Positions 29,077-38,539 are shown, counted from the stretch's first letter. The stretch: 64,000 bases of DNA from Thalassovita sp. (GCA_017792425.1 CP051233.1:62001-126000); one strand, 5' to 3'. A program made the numbers and translations. The notes: generated by a model not told the origin, from the sequence alone.

Positions 29077-29421
29077 TTCAAATCATCCCTTTGACTGGGG
29101 TTAGCATTTCAAAAGCACGCGACCCCCATCTGACAGGATTCCTGTCGGGAATGATTCTAGCCAGAGCGGGCTTCACGCGCATGTACCGGAGGGCGTATAG
29201 GCGCTGCGGATGCAAAAGGCAAACCCGATTTCCACCGGTTCTGTACATTTTGGGGTCGATTCCACAGGTTTTGCCAGCGCAGTGCGCCGTGGCCGCACGT
29301 TAACCCGATGTGAACCTGTTCCACGGATGCTGGTCCACATGCGAATCGAACCACCCCTGCTGACAGACAAACACCGGCCATTTCTGGCCGGCGTCCTGAT
29401 CGTTCTTCTGCGCCTGCTGAC
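29077..29421. other. Intergenic region between rpsT and the enoyl-CoA hydratase gene
   Basis: About 345 bp without a supported gene. It must hold the rpsT promoter. Four TTCCAC-like words (29230, 29260, 29319, and GTCCAC 29333) cluster here; they are too degenerate to call DnaA boxes. A GGCCATTTCTGGCC inverted repeat occurs at 29377-29390. Confidence 0.4.
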
Positions 29422-30198
29422 TCAGCGGTCGCGGAATTGCGGGGTGCGTTTTTCGACGAAGGCCGCCATGCCTTCCTTCTGGTCATCCGTTGCGAACAAC
29501 GAATGGAACAGGCGACGCTCGAACAGAAGGCCCTCTTGCAAAGGCACTTCGAAGGACCGGTTCACGGCCTCCTTGATCAGCATGACCGAGATCATCGACT
29601 TCTCGGCGATCTTCGCGGCGGCGGCCATCGCCTCGTCCATCAGTTTCTTGGCGGGCACGATACGACTGACCAGGCCCGCGCGCTCGGCCTCTTCGGCATC
29701 CATGAAGCGGCCGGTCAGGTTCATATCCATCGCCTTGGCCTTGCCAATCGCCCGCGTCAGGCGCTGGGTGCCGCCGATCCCGGCCATGACGCCCAGGTTC
29801 ACCTCGGGCTGGCCGAACTTGGCAGTGTCGGAGGCGATAATGAAATCGCACAGCATCGCCAACTCGCAGCCACCGCCCAGCGCATAGCCAGACACAGCGG
29901 CGATGATCGGCTTGCGGACCCGGCCGATCTCGGCCGTTTCGCCACCGAACAGGTCTTCGGTCAGAACCTCGGTATAGCTCTTCTCGCTCATCATCTTGAT
30001 GTCGGCCCCGGCGGCGAACGCCTTTTCCGAGCCGGTCAGCACGATGCAGCGGACCTTGTCATTGCCTTGCGCCGCCGACATGGCATCCGCCAGTTCCGTC
30101 AGCAGTTGCGCGTTCAGGGCGTTGAGCGCGTCGGGGCGGTTCAGTTTCACCAGCGCGACGTGGTCTTCGATTTCGACGATGATCGTCTCGTATGCCAT
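29422..30198 (-). CDS. Enoyl-CoA hydratase
   Basis: A 258-residue crotonase-fold enzyme that hydrates trans-2-enoyl-CoA to 3-hydroxyacyl-CoA. The oxyanion-hole segments KAFAAGADI and [13 protein letters not shown] are present, with catalytic-type acidic residues in [17 protein letters not shown]. Its length is that of stand-alone short-chain enoyl-CoA hydratases. ATG 30198 follows AAGGAAAG. It is monocistronic between rpsT and mutM; the substrate range is not evident. Confidence 0.9.
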   Translation of the reverse strand: MAYETIIVEIEDHVALVKLNRPDALNALNAQLLTELADAMSAAQGNDKVRCIVLTGSEKAFAAGADIKMMSEKSYTEVLTEDLFGGETAEIGRVRKPIIAAVSGYALGGGCELAMLCDFIIASDTAKFGQPEVNLGVMAGIGGTQRLTRAIGKAKAMDMNLTGRFMDAEEAERAGLVSRIVPAKKLMDEAMAAAAKIAEKSMISVMLIKEAVNRSFEVPLQEGLLFERRLFHSLFATDDQKEGMAAFVEKRTPQFRDR

Positions 30199-30262
30199 GA
30201 ATCCGTACTTTCCTTGTTTCCGGTCAGGGGGATTGATGGCCAATCCCGCCGCCCGGATCAAG

Positions 30263-31114
30263 CTATCTTTGACATGAGGGGCAGTAAAAGGTGGATCGCC
30301 CGGATTGAACGACCCGGTGAATCACCGCCGTACAACCGGGCGCTTTGCAGGGCTGGCCTTCTTGTCCGTAAACCCGGAAATCGTGCTGAAAATAACCCAG
30401 TTCCCCGTCCGCCTGACGAAAATCGCGCAGGCTGGACCCGCCTGCCTCGATCGCCTCGGACAGGACTTGCCGAACCACGGGCACCAGCGCGGCCACCCGG
30501 GGGGCGGCGATCTGTCCCGCCTTGCGCAGGGGGTGAATCCCGGCCCGGAACAGCGCCTCGCAGACATAGATGTTGCCCAGCCCCGCCACGACATGCTGAT
30601 CCAGCAGCGCGGATTTCACCGGCGTATTGCGCCCCTTGAAAGCGGATACCAGGTACGGTTCGTTGAAATCGTTGCCCAAGGGTTCTGGCCCCAGACTGGC
30701 CAATAACTTGTGCGATTCCGCGCTGGCGGTGTCCAGTAGGTCCATCGCCCCGAACCGGCGTGGATCATTGAAGGTGATGCGCGCGCCGTTGTCCATGTCC
30801 AGCACGACATGGTCATGTTTTTCAGCCTTGGGGTGGTCGCGCAGGAATTGCCCCAGCGGATCGCCGGACACCAGCATACGCCCCGACATGCCCAGGTGGA
30901 TCAGCAGCGTTTCGCCCGAGTCGAGATCGGCCAGGATGTACTTGGACCGCCGCCGCATCCCCAGCACGCGCCGCCCGGTCAGCCGTTCCGCCATCCGGTC
31001 AGGAAAGGGCCAACGCAGGTCGGGCCGGTTCACCTGCGCGCGCACGATCACCGCCCCCTGCATCGCCGGGACAAGCCCGCGGCGGACGGTTTCGACCTCG
31101 GGCAATTCCGGCAT
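30263..31114 (-). CDS. mutM: Formamidopyrimidine-DNA glycosylase
   Basis: 283 residues. It opens [10 protein letters not shown], giving the catalytic N-terminal proline and Glu3 after methionine removal, and ends in a zinc finger (C-x4-C...C-x2-[11 protein letters not shown]...YCPSCQR). It excises 8-oxoguanine and ring-opened purines. An AAGGAG ribosome-binding site precedes the start. The gene is divergent from ubiE with an 85-bp shared promoter region. Confidence 0.96.
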   Translation of the reverse strand: MPELPEVETVRRGLVPAMQGAVIVRAQVNRPDLRWPFPDRMAERLTGRRVLGMRRRSKYILADLDSGETLLIHLGMSGRMLVSGDPLGQFLRDHPKAEKHDHVVLDMDNGARITFNDPRRFGAMDLLDTASAESHKLLASLGPEPLGNDFNEPYLVSAFKGRNTPVKSALLDQHVVAGLGNIYVCEALFRAGIHPLRKAGQIAAPRVAALVPVVRQVLSEAIEAGGSSLRDFRQADGELGYFQHDFRVYGQEGQPCKAPGCTAVIHRVVQSGRSTFYCPSCQR

Positions 31115-31140
31115 GACGGCTCCTTTGACAGTTCAGCGCA

Positions 31141-31168
31141 TTGCAGCGGCGGGTGAGCGTCCTATAAG
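31141..31168 (+). promoter_or_regulatory. Predicted sigma-70-type promoter of ubiE-ubiB
   Basis: TTGCAG (31141-31146), a 16-bp spacer and TATAAG (31163-31168) lie 32-59 bp before the ubiE ATG. A TTGACA at 31125 stands too far from this -10 to pair with it. Confidence 0.5.
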
Positions 31169-31199
31169 AGGGACCAGAACCCCAGACTGGCAAGAGCCC

Positions 31200-31952
31200 A
31201 TGACCCAGACAGACCAGAAAACCACCCATTTCGGATTCCAGGAAGTCCCCGAGCATGAAAAGGCCGGGCGCGTGCAGGGGGTGTTCGGGTCCGTCGCGTC
31301 CAAGTACGACGTGATGAACGACGCGATGAGCATGGGCATCCACCGCATCTGGAAGGACGCGATGATGGATTGGCTGGCGCCGCGCCCGAACACCCGCCTG
31401 CTGGACGTGGCGGGGGGAACAGGCGACATTTCGTTCCGCTACCTGAAACGGGCGGGCAAGGCCCATGCCACCGTGTGCGACCTGACCGAACCGATGCTGG
31501 TGGAAGGCCGCAAGCGCGCCGAGGCCGCGGCGATGGCGGACAGCCTGGACTGGGTCGTGGGCGACGCGATGAACCTGCCCTTTGCCGACAACACCTTTGA
31601 CGTTTACACGATCAGCTTTGGCATCCGCAACGTGACCCGCCCGCAAGAGGCGCTGAACGAAGCCTTTCGCGTGCTGCGCCCCGGCGGGCGGCTGATGGTG
31701 CTGGAGTTCAGCCAGATCCCGAACGACCTGATGCAGAAGGTCTATGACCTGTATTCGTTCAACATCATCCCGAAGCTGGGACAGGTGATTGCGAACGACA
31801 GGGACAGCTATCAATACCTTGTTGAATCCATTCGCAAATTCCCAGATCAGGACACGTTCCTGCAGATGGTGAAACAGGCCGGGTTCGCCAATGCGAAATA
31901 CCGCAACCTGACGATGGGCATTGCCTGCCTGCATTCCGGCTGGAAGATGTAG
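31200..31952 (+). CDS. ubiE: Ubiquinone biosynthesis C-methyltransferase UbiE
   Basis: The 250-residue SAM-dependent methyltransferase begins near [32 protein letters not shown], the UbiE/Coq5 opening. Motif I is [13 protein letters not shown] and the family motif [15 protein letters not shown] is present. It methylates the quinone ring of ubiquinone precursors. I chose ATG 31200 because upstream in-frame codons run through mutM's promoter and have no family match. ubiB starts one base after its stop. Confidence 0.95.
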   Translation: MTQTDQKTTHFGFQEVPEHEKAGRVQGVFGSVASKYDVMNDAMSMGIHRIWKDAMMDWLAPRPNTRLLDVAGGTGDISFRYLKRAGKAHATVCDLTEPMLVEGRKRAEAAAMADSLDWVVGDAMNLPFADNTFDVYTISFGIRNVTRPQEALNEAFRVLRPGGRLMVLEFSQIPNDLMQKVYDLYSFNIIPKLGQVIANDRDSYQYLVESIRKFPDQDTFLQMVKQAGFANAKYRNLTMGIACLHSGWKM

Positions 31953-31953
31953 C

Positions 31954-33486
31954 ATGCGCGGTCCTCATAACATCTGGCGGCTGATCCGCACCGGGGCCAC
32001 GCTGGAACGCACCGGCGCAATGGGCCTGATCCTGGACGCGATGGACGCGCCGCGCCCGATCCGCATCGTTGCCCGGACGCTGGCCTGGCCGTTCCGATGG
32101 CTGGGTTACAAGGGCGATCCCTCGATGCCGCCGGCCACACGGGCGCTGACCGCCTTGGGCCCGGCCTATATCAAGTTCGGCCAGGTCCTGAGCACCCGGC
32201 CCGACGTGGTGGGGGACGAGATGGCCCAGCATCTGCGGGTGCTGCAGGACAAGCTGCCGCCATTTTCCATGGCACAGGCAAAGCGCGCCATTGCAGACGA
32301 ATTGGACCTGTCCGTCGAAGAGCTGTTCGACGAGTTCAGCGAACCGATCGCCGCAGCCTCGATCGCGCAGGTGCACAAGGCGCGGCTGAAAGATACCGGC
32401 GAAGAGGTGGCCGTGAAGGTGCTGCGCCCGGGAATCGAGAAGGCATTCCAGCGCGATATTGATGCCTTCTATTTCGCCGCCGACGCGATTGAATTTCTGT
32501 CTCCGGCCTCTCGCCGTTTGCGGCCGCGTGACGTGATCGCGCATTTCGAGGGCGTCGTTCTGGGCGAGTTGGACCTGCGGTTGGAAAGCGCGTCTGCCTC
32601 GCAGTTCGCGGCGAACACGGTGCAGGACGAAGGGTTCCAGCTGCCGCAGATAAAATGGGGTCTGTCCAGCCGCCGCGTGATGACGATGGCCTGGGCCGAG
32701 GGCGTCCCGCTGGGCGACAATGACGCGCTGGACCACGCCGGCCACGACCGGCGGGCGCTGGGGGAACGCGTGCTGCAACTGTTCCTCAGCCATGCGCTGC
32801 GCGACGGCTATTTCCACGCGGACATGCACCAGGGCAACCTGAAGGTCGCGGCCAATGGCGACATCATCGCCTATGATTTTGGCATCATGGGCCATATCGA
32901 CGAATACACCCGCCGGGTCTATGCCGAGATCCTGTTCGGGTTCATCCAGCGCGATTACCAGCGCGTCGCCGAGGTGCATTTCGAGGCCGGGTACGTCCCC
33001 GCGGACCGCGATGTCGATGAATTCGCGCGCGCGCTGCGCGCCGTCGGGGAACCGATTTTCGGCATGGATGCCACCCGGATTTCAATGGGGCGTCTGCTGA
33101 ACTACCTGTTCGAAGTCACCGAACGATTCGGCATGGAAACCCGGACCGAGCTGATCCTGCTGCAGCGCACCATGGTCGTTGTTGAAGGGGTTGCGCGGTC
33201 GTTGCACCCACAGATCAACATCTGGGAAGTAGCCAAGCCGGTGGTGCAATCCTACATCACCCGGTCGATGGGGCCGCGCGCCATGTTGCGCGATTTCACA
33301 CGGACCGCCCGCGTTCTCAGTCGGTTTGGCCCACGCCTGCCCGGATTGGTAGAGGCCGCGCTGATCCGGCAGGCGACCGGTGCCGAACCCGCGTCGGCGC
33401 CATCGCGCAAAGGGCCGGTTCTGTGGGCCTTGCTGGGGGCCATCGTGGGCGGCGGGGCCGTGGCGCTGGCCGGATTACTGCTGTAG
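31954..33486 (+). CDS. ubiB: Ubiquinone biosynthesis protein UbiB (ABC1/ADCK kinase-like)
   Basis: 510 residues of the atypical UbiB protein-kinase-like family, needed for ubiquinone synthesis. Visible are the KxGQ motif region (AYIKFGQVLSTRPD), the Ala-rich loop PIAAASIAQVHKA, the ATP lysine in VAVKVLRPG, FHADMHQGN as catalytic loop and AYDFGIMG as the metal-binding loop. Two hydrophobic segments at the C-terminus (LWALLGAIVGGGAVALAGLLL) anchor it in the membrane. It is coupled to ubiE and its end overlaps the convergent phosphotransferase gene by 12 bp. Confidence 0.95.
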   Translation: MRGPHNIWRLIRTGATLERTGAMGLILDAMDAPRPIRIVARTLAWPFRWLGYKGDPSMPPATRALTALGPAYIKFGQVLSTRPDVVGDEMAQHLRVLQDKLPPFSMAQAKRAIADELDLSVEELFDEFSEPIAAASIAQVHKARLKDTGEEVAVKVLRPGIEKAFQRDIDAFYFAADAIEFLSPASRRLRPRDVIAHFEGVVLGELDLRLESASASQFAANTVQDEGFQLPQIKWGLSSRRVMTMAWAEGVPLGDNDALDHAGHDRRALGERVLQLFLSHALRDGYFHADMHQGNLKVAANGDIIAYDFGIMGHIDEYTRRVYAEILFGFIQRDYQRVAEVHFEAGYVPADRDVDEFARALRAVGEPIFGMDATRISMGRLLNYLFEVTERFGMETRTELILLQRTMVVVEGVARSLHPQINIWEVAKPVVQSYITRSMGPRAMLRDFTRTARVLSRFGPRLPGLVEAALIRQATGAEPASAPSRKGPVLWALLGAIVGGGAVALAGLLL

Positions 33487-34314
33487 CGCGGCCAATTCCA
33501 GCGCCATCGCCTGTGAATATTCCGCAGCCCCCCGGACGGATTTCCACGCGCAATAGGCCGCCATTGCCCAATGGTGCCAGGGCTGCATCCGCCTGACCCG
33601 CCGCAGCACCGCCGGATCACCATATCCCGCCAGGAATGCGGACGTTTCCCGTGCGTCCAGCGGACTGCCGCGATAGATCCGCTGCATCGCGGGCGACAGG
33701 AAAATGGCCAGATCCTCGGCCGGGTCGCCCACGGCGGGGCATTGCCAATCAATCAGACGTACCCCCGCCGCTGTCACGATCACGTTGCCGGGCACGACAT
33801 CGCCATGCAGGAAAACCCCGGTTTCTAACGGCGGAACCCGGTAATCCGGCTGGGTGCGCCGTAGCCTTTCGGCCAGTCCGGCGGGCAGCGAGGGCAGGAT
33901 TTCCCCGACCTGCCGCAAGATCGCCTGCGACCCGCCCGGAAGCGTGCGCAATCCGGTGGGCGGGCGCAGGCCATGCAGTCGCCGCAATAGTTGCCCCACC
34001 TGCGCAGGGTCTTGCGACCAGGGTGTTCCTTTCAGGTGTTGGTACAGCAGATAGGTCACGCCGTTCAACTGCACCTGCCCGGCCAGTCGCGGGGCGATGG
34101 CCTGCCCTTCGAGGTGGCGCAGAACGGCAGCCTCTTGCGCGGGATCGTTCGGGAACCGGGGGTTGCCGTCCTGAGGCGCATAGCGTTTCACCACCACATC
34201 CCCAACCCGCCACAGCCTGTTGGTGCGCCCCCCCTGCATTGGCGTCCAAGGCTGACCCGGCACGATCAATCCATCACGCAGCAGCGCAGGTTCCAAGGCT
34301 GAATCAAGGGTCAT
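33475..34314 (-). CDS. Aminoglycoside phosphotransferase/choline kinase-family protein
   Basis: A 279-residue small-molecule kinase fold protein. The Brenner-type catalytic motif FLHGDVVPGNVIV and the metal-site DW in VRLIDWQCPAVGDPAEDLA are present, plus an ATP-lysine strand DVVVKRYAP. Such proteins phosphorylate alcohols, amino sugars or thiamine/choline-like molecules; the substrate is unknown and resistance should not be assumed. ATG 34314 was chosen by the fit to the family opening; an upstream ATG at 34374 lacks support. Confidence 0.75.
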   Translation of the reverse strand: MTLDSALEPALLRDGLIVPGQPWTPMQGGRTNRLWRVGDVVVKRYAPQDGNPRFPNDPAQEAAVLRHLEGQAIAPRLAGQVQLNGVTYLLYQHLKGTPWSQDPAQVGQLLRRLHGLRPPTGLRTLPGGSQAILRQVGEILPSLPAGLAERLRRTQPDYRVPPLETGVFLHGDVVPGNVIVTAAGVRLIDWQCPAVGDPAEDLAIFLSPAMQRIYRGSPLDARETSAFLAGYGDPAVLRRVRRMQPWHHWAMAAYCAWKSVRGAAEYSQAMALELAALQQ

Positions 34315-34383
34315 CCGGTGTCCGAAGGGTAAAGACGGCCCGGGGACGCTACGCCATCCTGCACCGGTCGGCAATCAACCGGG

Positions 34384-35049
34384 TCAGGCTGCCGGCAGCC
34401 GCACACCGCTGATCTGGTCTGATGTCAGCTCTGCCCCGCCGGCACGCACCAGCACAACCGCGCCGGATTCGCTGCGCGCCTCAAGGATCTTGCCCCAGGT
34501 TTCCCCGGCCGTGGTCTGCGTCAGCTTGCCATTCACAAAGTTTTCAACCCGGAAGGAATAGAGCCCGCGATCCAGCCTGTCCCCCGCCGCGCCGGTCCCG
34601 TCCCAGACCATCGCATCGGATCCGGCAGGGAGAGCGACCCTGTCCACCTCTGCCCCGGTGCTGTCCAACACGACCAGTTGCGCTGCGTCGGCATAGCTGA
34701 GCCGGCTGACCGCCACCTCTATCCCGGTGGTTCCGTCGAACTGCGCAGGCCCGGCGGCCCGACCTTCCAGACCGATCCAGTCCGCCAGCGCAGTCAGGCC
34801 CGACTGGTTGTTTCCGGCGACCAGGCTGTTCAGCAGCTCGTTCGTCAGCACCTGTTGTTCCAGCGAGGAAAAGCTGGCCAGTTGCATCGCGTATTCAGAC
34901 GAATCCATCGGGTTCAGCGGATCCTGGTTCTGCATCTGTACGGTCAGCATCTTCAGAAAGGTTTCAAAATCCGAATTCAGGACCGTTCCGCTGCTGCCCT
35001 GGGTCGCCCCGGTCGCGGCCGTTGTCCGGGTGGCGTCAATCGTGGTCAT
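34384..35049 (-). CDS. flgD: Flagellar hook-capping protein FlgD
   Basis: 221 residues. The N-terminal FlgD signature LNSDFETFLKMLTVQMQNQDPLNPMDSSEYAMQLA... is complete, followed by a C-terminal FlgD Ig-like region. FlgD sits at the tip of the growing hook and guides hook-protein assembly. It is exported without a cleaved signal. It lies downstream of fliK with 9 bp between them, as one operon. The hook gene flgE is not nearby. Confidence 0.93.
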   Translation of the reverse strand: MTTIDATRTTAATGATQGSSGTVLNSDFETFLKMLTVQMQNQDPLNPMDSSEYAMQLASFSSLEQQVLTNELLNSLVAGNNQSGLTALADWIGLEGRAAGPAQFDGTTGIEVAVSRLSYADAAQLVVLDSTGAEVDRVALPAGSDAMVWDGTGAAGDRLDRGLYSFRVENFVNGKLTQTTAGETWGKILEARSESGAVVLVRAGGAELTSDQISGVRLPAA

Positions 35050-35058
35050 GGTGCGTCC

Positions 35059-36339
35059 TCATAGTCGAAGGTCCAGCCCGGTGACCGGACCCTGTTGTTG
35101 TGCTGCCACGGCGGGGTCCGCCGGTTGACGGGCAAAGCGATGGATCGGCTGATCCTGCCGGGATTGCTGTTCGCGCCCGTCGGAATAGGTGACATCGCCA
35201 AATCCCAGCGTGCGCAGATCCTGCGCCAGCTCCGGCAGGTGCCTGCGCATCAGATCCAGCGTTTCCGGGCGTTCGGCCTGCACGATCAGCACCACGCCGT
35301 TTTCCGTTTGCCTCGCCGTCAATCGGACGCGCCCCAGTTCCTCGGGGGCCAACGACACCTCGATCGGTTCACCGGGCCGCATGGGGGTGTCGGCCAGATG
35401 CTGCAAAAGCTGCCGCCCGGCCCCTGCAGTCTGCGGCGGCGGTTCCGTACTGGCGGGTGGGGTGGCGGGCGGCTGGGTATGGGAGACGAGGGTCAGGTCC
35501 GTCAACGCCTCATCGCCGGGGATCAGTGCAGCGGGGGGCGAATCCGTTCCTGTCGCCGCCGATTGCTGCGCGACTGACGGGGGTGGCATCGGGGCCGCGC
35601 CGCCGTCCCGTTTGCCGGGAACCGCCCGCGGCGCGAGGGCAGCCGAGGCGTCTGTCGCGGGTTCGGGCGCCAGAGCCAGGCCGGAATCGGAATTCGCCAG
35701 CCCCCCGGACGGGTCTGGCCTGACCGGACCGGCAGGCGGGGGCGGGTGGACAGCCTCCTGAGACAGGCCGTTGGACCTGGTCGCCGCCATGTCGCGTCGG
35801 TCGTTGCCCGCCGGAGGTGGGCCATCGGGGTCGGCTTCGGTTTGCGCAGGCATATCGGGCGCCGGCAGGGCCGAATCATCCTGTGCGGTCGGGTTGGCCG
35901 TCAGATCGGCGGACTCGGTCGCCTGGACATGTTGACGCCCCACCGCGGCATCGACGGGATGCGCGCCGGTCTGAACCAAGGACCGCGCGCCCCTGGACCC
36001 CTCCCCCGCCTGCATCCTTATTTGGGCCGATCCGGCGGAAGGGTCGGCACGCCCGACCCCGGTAGATTCCGTTGACCATCCCGGTGCCATCCAATCGGGG
36101 GCTTCCGTCTCTGACGCCTCTGCCAGCGGGTCTTCGTCAGGGATTTCCCCGGTCTCTTCCGATTCGGGCGCTGAGGGCAGGGGATCATCCCGTGGCCCTG
36201 CCTGCGGGTCCGGCGGATTTCCTGAACCTGCCGGTATCGCTGCCCAGAGGGCCGCAAAGCCGGCCCCCCCGGCTGCGGGCGGGCGGTGCTGGGACTGCCA
36301 GTTGGACGATTCGGCCAAGGCCAGCGGCGGGGTTTGCAT
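35059..36339 (-). CDS. fliK: Flagellar hook-length control protein FliK
   Basis: 426 residues: a long low-complexity N-terminal part rich in Pro, Ala, Asp and Gly (about residues 20-300), then the conserved Flg_hook C-terminal domain with RPGEPIEVSLAPEELGRVRL and VQAERPETLDLMRRHLPEL. The unstructured part acts as the ruler during hook growth, and the C-terminal domain switches the export gate through FlhB. It is the first gene of the fliK-flgD operon and divergent from flgJ. Confidence 0.9.
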   Translation of the reverse strand: MQTPPLALAESSNWQSQHRPPAAGGAGFAALWAAIPAGSGNPPDPQAGPRDDPLPSAPESEETGEIPDEDPLAEASETEAPDWMAPGWSTESTGVGRADPSAGSAQIRMQAGEGSRGARSLVQTGAHPVDAAVGRQHVQATESADLTANPTAQDDSALPAPDMPAQTEADPDGPPPAGNDRRDMAATRSNGLSQEAVHPPPPAGPVRPDPSGGLANSDSGLALAPEPATDASAALAPRAVPGKRDGGAAPMPPPSVAQQSAATGTDSPPAALIPGDEALTDLTLVSHTQPPATPPASTEPPPQTAGAGRQLLQHLADTPMRPGEPIEVSLAPEELGRVRLTARQTENGVVLIVQAERPETLDLMRRHLPELAQDLRTLGFGDVTYSDGREQQSRQDQPIHRFARQPADPAVAAQQQGPVTGLDLRL

Positions 36340-36386
36340 GGGAATCTCCGGTGTTCGTTTCGCTGCTCCAGACTTGCCGAGTTTGG

Positions 36387-36401
36387 TTACCGCTTCTTTA
36401 C
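36387..36401. promoter_or_regulatory. CtrA-like box between fliK and flgJ
   Basis: TTAC-CGCTTCT-TTAC keeps the 4-7-4 layout of the CtrA consensus TTAA-N7-TTAA with one mismatch in each half. It lies 47 bp before the fliK start and 46 bp before the flgJ start. See the related boxes at 37094, 41516, 51098 and 55528. Confidence 0.4.
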
Positions 36402-36447
36402 CGGTTCCGGGTCATGATCGGAAAAATCGTTCAAATTGGAGATGACG

Positions 36448-36720
36448 ATGCCAGAAATCCCCCCGGTGACAGCACCGCCCCCCAACCGCCTGCACGCCCT
36501 GCGTCAGGCCGCCGAGAAGATCGAGGCGGTGTTCCTATCGGAAATGCTGAAAACCGCCGGTGTCGGCAAATCGCCGGACGCATTCGGCGGGGGCGCGGGC
36601 GAGGATCAGTTCGCCTCGTTCCTGCGGGACGCCCAGGCCGAAGAAATGGTGCGCGCCGGGGGAATCGGCCTGGCCGAAACCCTGTTCCAGGCCTTGAAGG
36701 AAAAAGAGAATGAAAACTGA
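36448..36720 (+). CDS. flgJ: Rod-binding protein FlgJ, N-terminal-domain-only form
   Basis: A 90-residue protein equal to the rod-binding domain of FlgJ (AAEKIEAVFLSEMLKTAGVG...FASFLRDAQAEEMVRAGGIGLAETLFQAL). The muramidase domain of enteric FlgJ is absent; a separate lytic transglycosylase is encoded at 50369-51028. Start ATG 36448 gives GGAG a normal spacing; ATG 36442 abuts it. The stop overlaps the next gene by 11 bp. Confidence 0.88.
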   Translation: MPEIPPVTAPPPNRLHALRQAAEKIEAVFLSEMLKTAGVGKSPDAFGGGAGEDQFASFLRDAQAEEMVRAGGIGLAETLFQALKEKENEN

Positions 36721-37054
36721 GAACCCGGTCACGGCCCGCCTGTCCACCTTGCTGGAGGAAGAACGCCACCTGCTGCTGAAAGGACGGCTGAACGACCTGC
36801 CCGCCCTGCTGGAGCGCAAGCGCGCACTGATCGAAGAACTGGGGCCCCCCGCGCGCGCGGATCTGTCGGCCCTGCACGACCGGCTGACCCGGAATCACGC
36901 CTTGCTGAACAGCGCGATGGCAGGCATCCGGCGCGTGGCCGACCGGCTGGAAACCCTGCAACGAACGCGCGGCGCGCTGGAAACCTATGACAGCCGGGGG
37001 CACCGCAAGTCGTTGGGAACGCACCCGGCGGGCAAGGTCGAAAAACGCGCCTGA
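36710..37054 (+). CDS. Small helical protein, FlgN-like export chaperone candidate
   Basis: The 114-residue protein is almost fully helical (LSTLLEEERHLLLKGRLNDLPALLERKRALIEEL...), with leucine heptads like FlgN, the chaperone of hook-filament junction proteins. It overlaps flgJ and precedes the flagellin gene. The C-terminal SRGHRKSLGTHPAGKVEKRA is basic. The FlgN assignment rests on size, helical pattern and position; its clients FlgK and FlgL are not in the window. Confidence 0.6.
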   Translation: MKTENPVTARLSTLLEEERHLLLKGRLNDLPALLERKRALIEELGPPARADLSALHDRLTRNHALLNSAMAGIRRVADRLETLQRTRGALETYDSRGHRKSLGTHPAGKVEKRA

Positions 37055-37093
37055 CCACGATTGAATCAAATGCTGGGCAAAGGATTTCCGATG

Positions 37094-37108
37094 TTAGCAC
37101 TCTCTTAG
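37094..37108 (+). promoter_or_regulatory. CtrA-like box upstream of the flagellin gene
   Basis: TTAG-CACTCTC-TTAG has the 4-7-4 spacing of a CtrA site with one mismatch per half. It lies 152 bp before the flagellin ATG, leaving room for a long leader. Confidence 0.35.
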
Positions 37109-37223
37109 TCATTGGCCACGCAAGGTGATCACGCATCCGAAAGGGATGGCGCAGTACCGGGCAAACGGGGCTGTACGGTCTGAAGGGCCCTCGGTCCGTC
37201 CTTTGGGGGCGGGATGATCAACC

Positions 37224-37240
37224 GGCTGCGAAACGCGGCC
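37224..37240 (+). other. Leader hairpin before the flagellin start
   Basis: GGCTGCG-AAA-CGCGGCC forms a 7-bp stem (one G-T pair) ending 20 bases before the flagellin ATG, next to the TTGAGGA ribosome-binding site. FlbT acts on flagellin leader RNA in Caulobacter; this is a possible target here. Confidence 0.4.
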
Positions 37241-37260
37241 AAAGACTTGAGGAAAATGCT

Positions 37261-38472
37261 ATGTCCAGCATTCTGACCAACAACGGCGCAATGGTTGCGC
37301 TGCAAACCCTGAAAACGGTGAACGCCAACCTGGCGGATACGCAAAACCAGATCTCGACCGGGATGCAGGTCAGCTCGGCCAAGGATAACTCTGCGGTGTG
37401 GGCGATTTCAAAGGTGATGGAATCGGATGTGACCGGTTTCCAAGCCATTTCCGACAGCCTGTCGCTGGGGGAATCCACCGTCGCGGTGGCCGCCAATGCC
37501 GCCGAGACCATCACCGATCTGCTGACCCAGATGAAGGAAAAGATCGTCGCCGCGCAGGGGGGCAACGTTGACCGCTCCAAGATCAACGACGACGTGACCG
37601 CGTTGAAAAACCAGATCAACTCTGTCGTCAGCGCGGCGCAGTTCAACGGGCTGAACCTTGTCGATGGTTCGACCGGCTCCACCTCTATCCTGGCGTCTCT
37701 GGACCGTGACAGTTCCGGCAACGTAACTGCCTCTTCGATCACCGTGAACGCGCAAGACCTGTCGACCGGCGGTTATGTCGCCAACGACATCTTCTCTGGC
37801 AGTTCGACCGGGTCGTCGGGCGATGGCGACACTGTCGCACTGGTCCTGGACAACGGCGGCGGCAACGAACAGATCGAAATCGCGGAAAACGGCGCGAACT
37901 TCGCCACCGGCGATAAGGTCAGCCTGACCGTCGGGGACAAGACCGTATCCTATACCGTGACTGCGAACGACTCGGCGGCGACCACCACGGCCGATATCGT
38001 GGCCATCGCGCTGAAAAACCAGATCGACGACCTGGGGATTTCGGGCCTGACCGTGGACTATGACAGCGGCACGCCGGGAACGCTGGATTTCACCAACGCG
38101 GGCACGGTTGACCTGAGTGTCAGCGGCCAGTTCACCAACGCCGGGTCCGGCGGCCTGGGCGCAATGGCCGGGATCGACGTGTCGACGGCGGTTGGGGCGA
38201 CCTCGGCGCTGGCGACGGTCGAAACGCTGATCGACACCGCCATCGACGCGGCGGCGACCTTCGGTTCCTCGCAGGGGCGGATCGAAACCCAGGCGGATTT
38301 CGTGTCCAACCTGACCGACGCGTTGAAATCGGGCATCGGTTCAATGGTGGACGCCGACATGGAGGAAACCTCGGCCCGGCTACAGGCGCTGCAAACCCAG
38401 CAGCAACTGGCCATTCAGTCGCTTTCGATCGCGAACCAGGCGCCGCAGTCGATCCTGTCGCTGTTCCGCTGA
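37261..38472 (+). CDS. fliC: Flagellin
   Basis: A 403-residue filament protein. The conserved N-terminal D0/D1 helices (MSSILTNNGAMVALQTLKTVNANLADTQNQ..., ISTGMQVSSAKDNSAVWAIS) and C-terminal D1/D0 helices (QADFVSNLTDALKSGIGSMVDADMEETSARL... ending ILSLFR) enclose a variable glycine- and threonine-rich surface domain (about 145-305). The protein is exported by the flagellar type III apparatus. It is followed by a terminator, then flaF and flbT, its alphaproteobacterial post-transcriptional regulators. Confidence 0.96.
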   Translation: MSSILTNNGAMVALQTLKTVNANLADTQNQISTGMQVSSAKDNSAVWAISKVMESDVTGFQAISDSLSLGESTVAVAANAAETITDLLTQMKEKIVAAQGGNVDRSKINDDVTALKNQINSVVSAAQFNGLNLVDGSTGSTSILASLDRDSSGNVTASSITVNAQDLSTGGYVANDIFSGSSTGSSGDGDTVALVLDNGGGNEQIEIAENGANFATGDKVSLTVGDKTVSYTVTANDSAATTTADIVAIALKNQIDDLGISGLTVDYDSGTPGTLDFTNAGTVDLSVSGQFTNAGSGGLGAMAGIDVSTAVGATSALATVETLIDTAIDAAATFGSSQGRIETQADFVSNLTDALKSGIGSMVDADMEETSARLQALQTQQQLAIQSLSIANQAPQSILSLFR

Positions 38473-38482
38473 TCGCCACCGG

Positions 38483-38509
38483 ACCGGGGCGCCCACGCGC
38501 CCCGGTTTT
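38483..38509 (+). terminator. Flagellin terminator
   Basis: A perfect 10-bp stem ACCGGGGCGC/GCGCCCCGGT with loop CCAC is followed by TTT and C-T rich sequence, 10 bases past the flagellin stop. Confidence 0.85.
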
Positions 38510-38539
38510 CCCTCTCTCTAGCGACAGGATGATCTTCCC

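Noticed and set aside
28263..29421. Replication origin near dnaA
   Set aside because: No exact TTATNCACA box, no AT-rich unwinding region. In related bacteria the origin often lies away from dnaA, so proximity alone is no evidence.
33475..34314. Aminoglycoside resistance gene
   Set aside because: Only the general kinase fold is shared; it is a chromosomal single gene with no mobile context.
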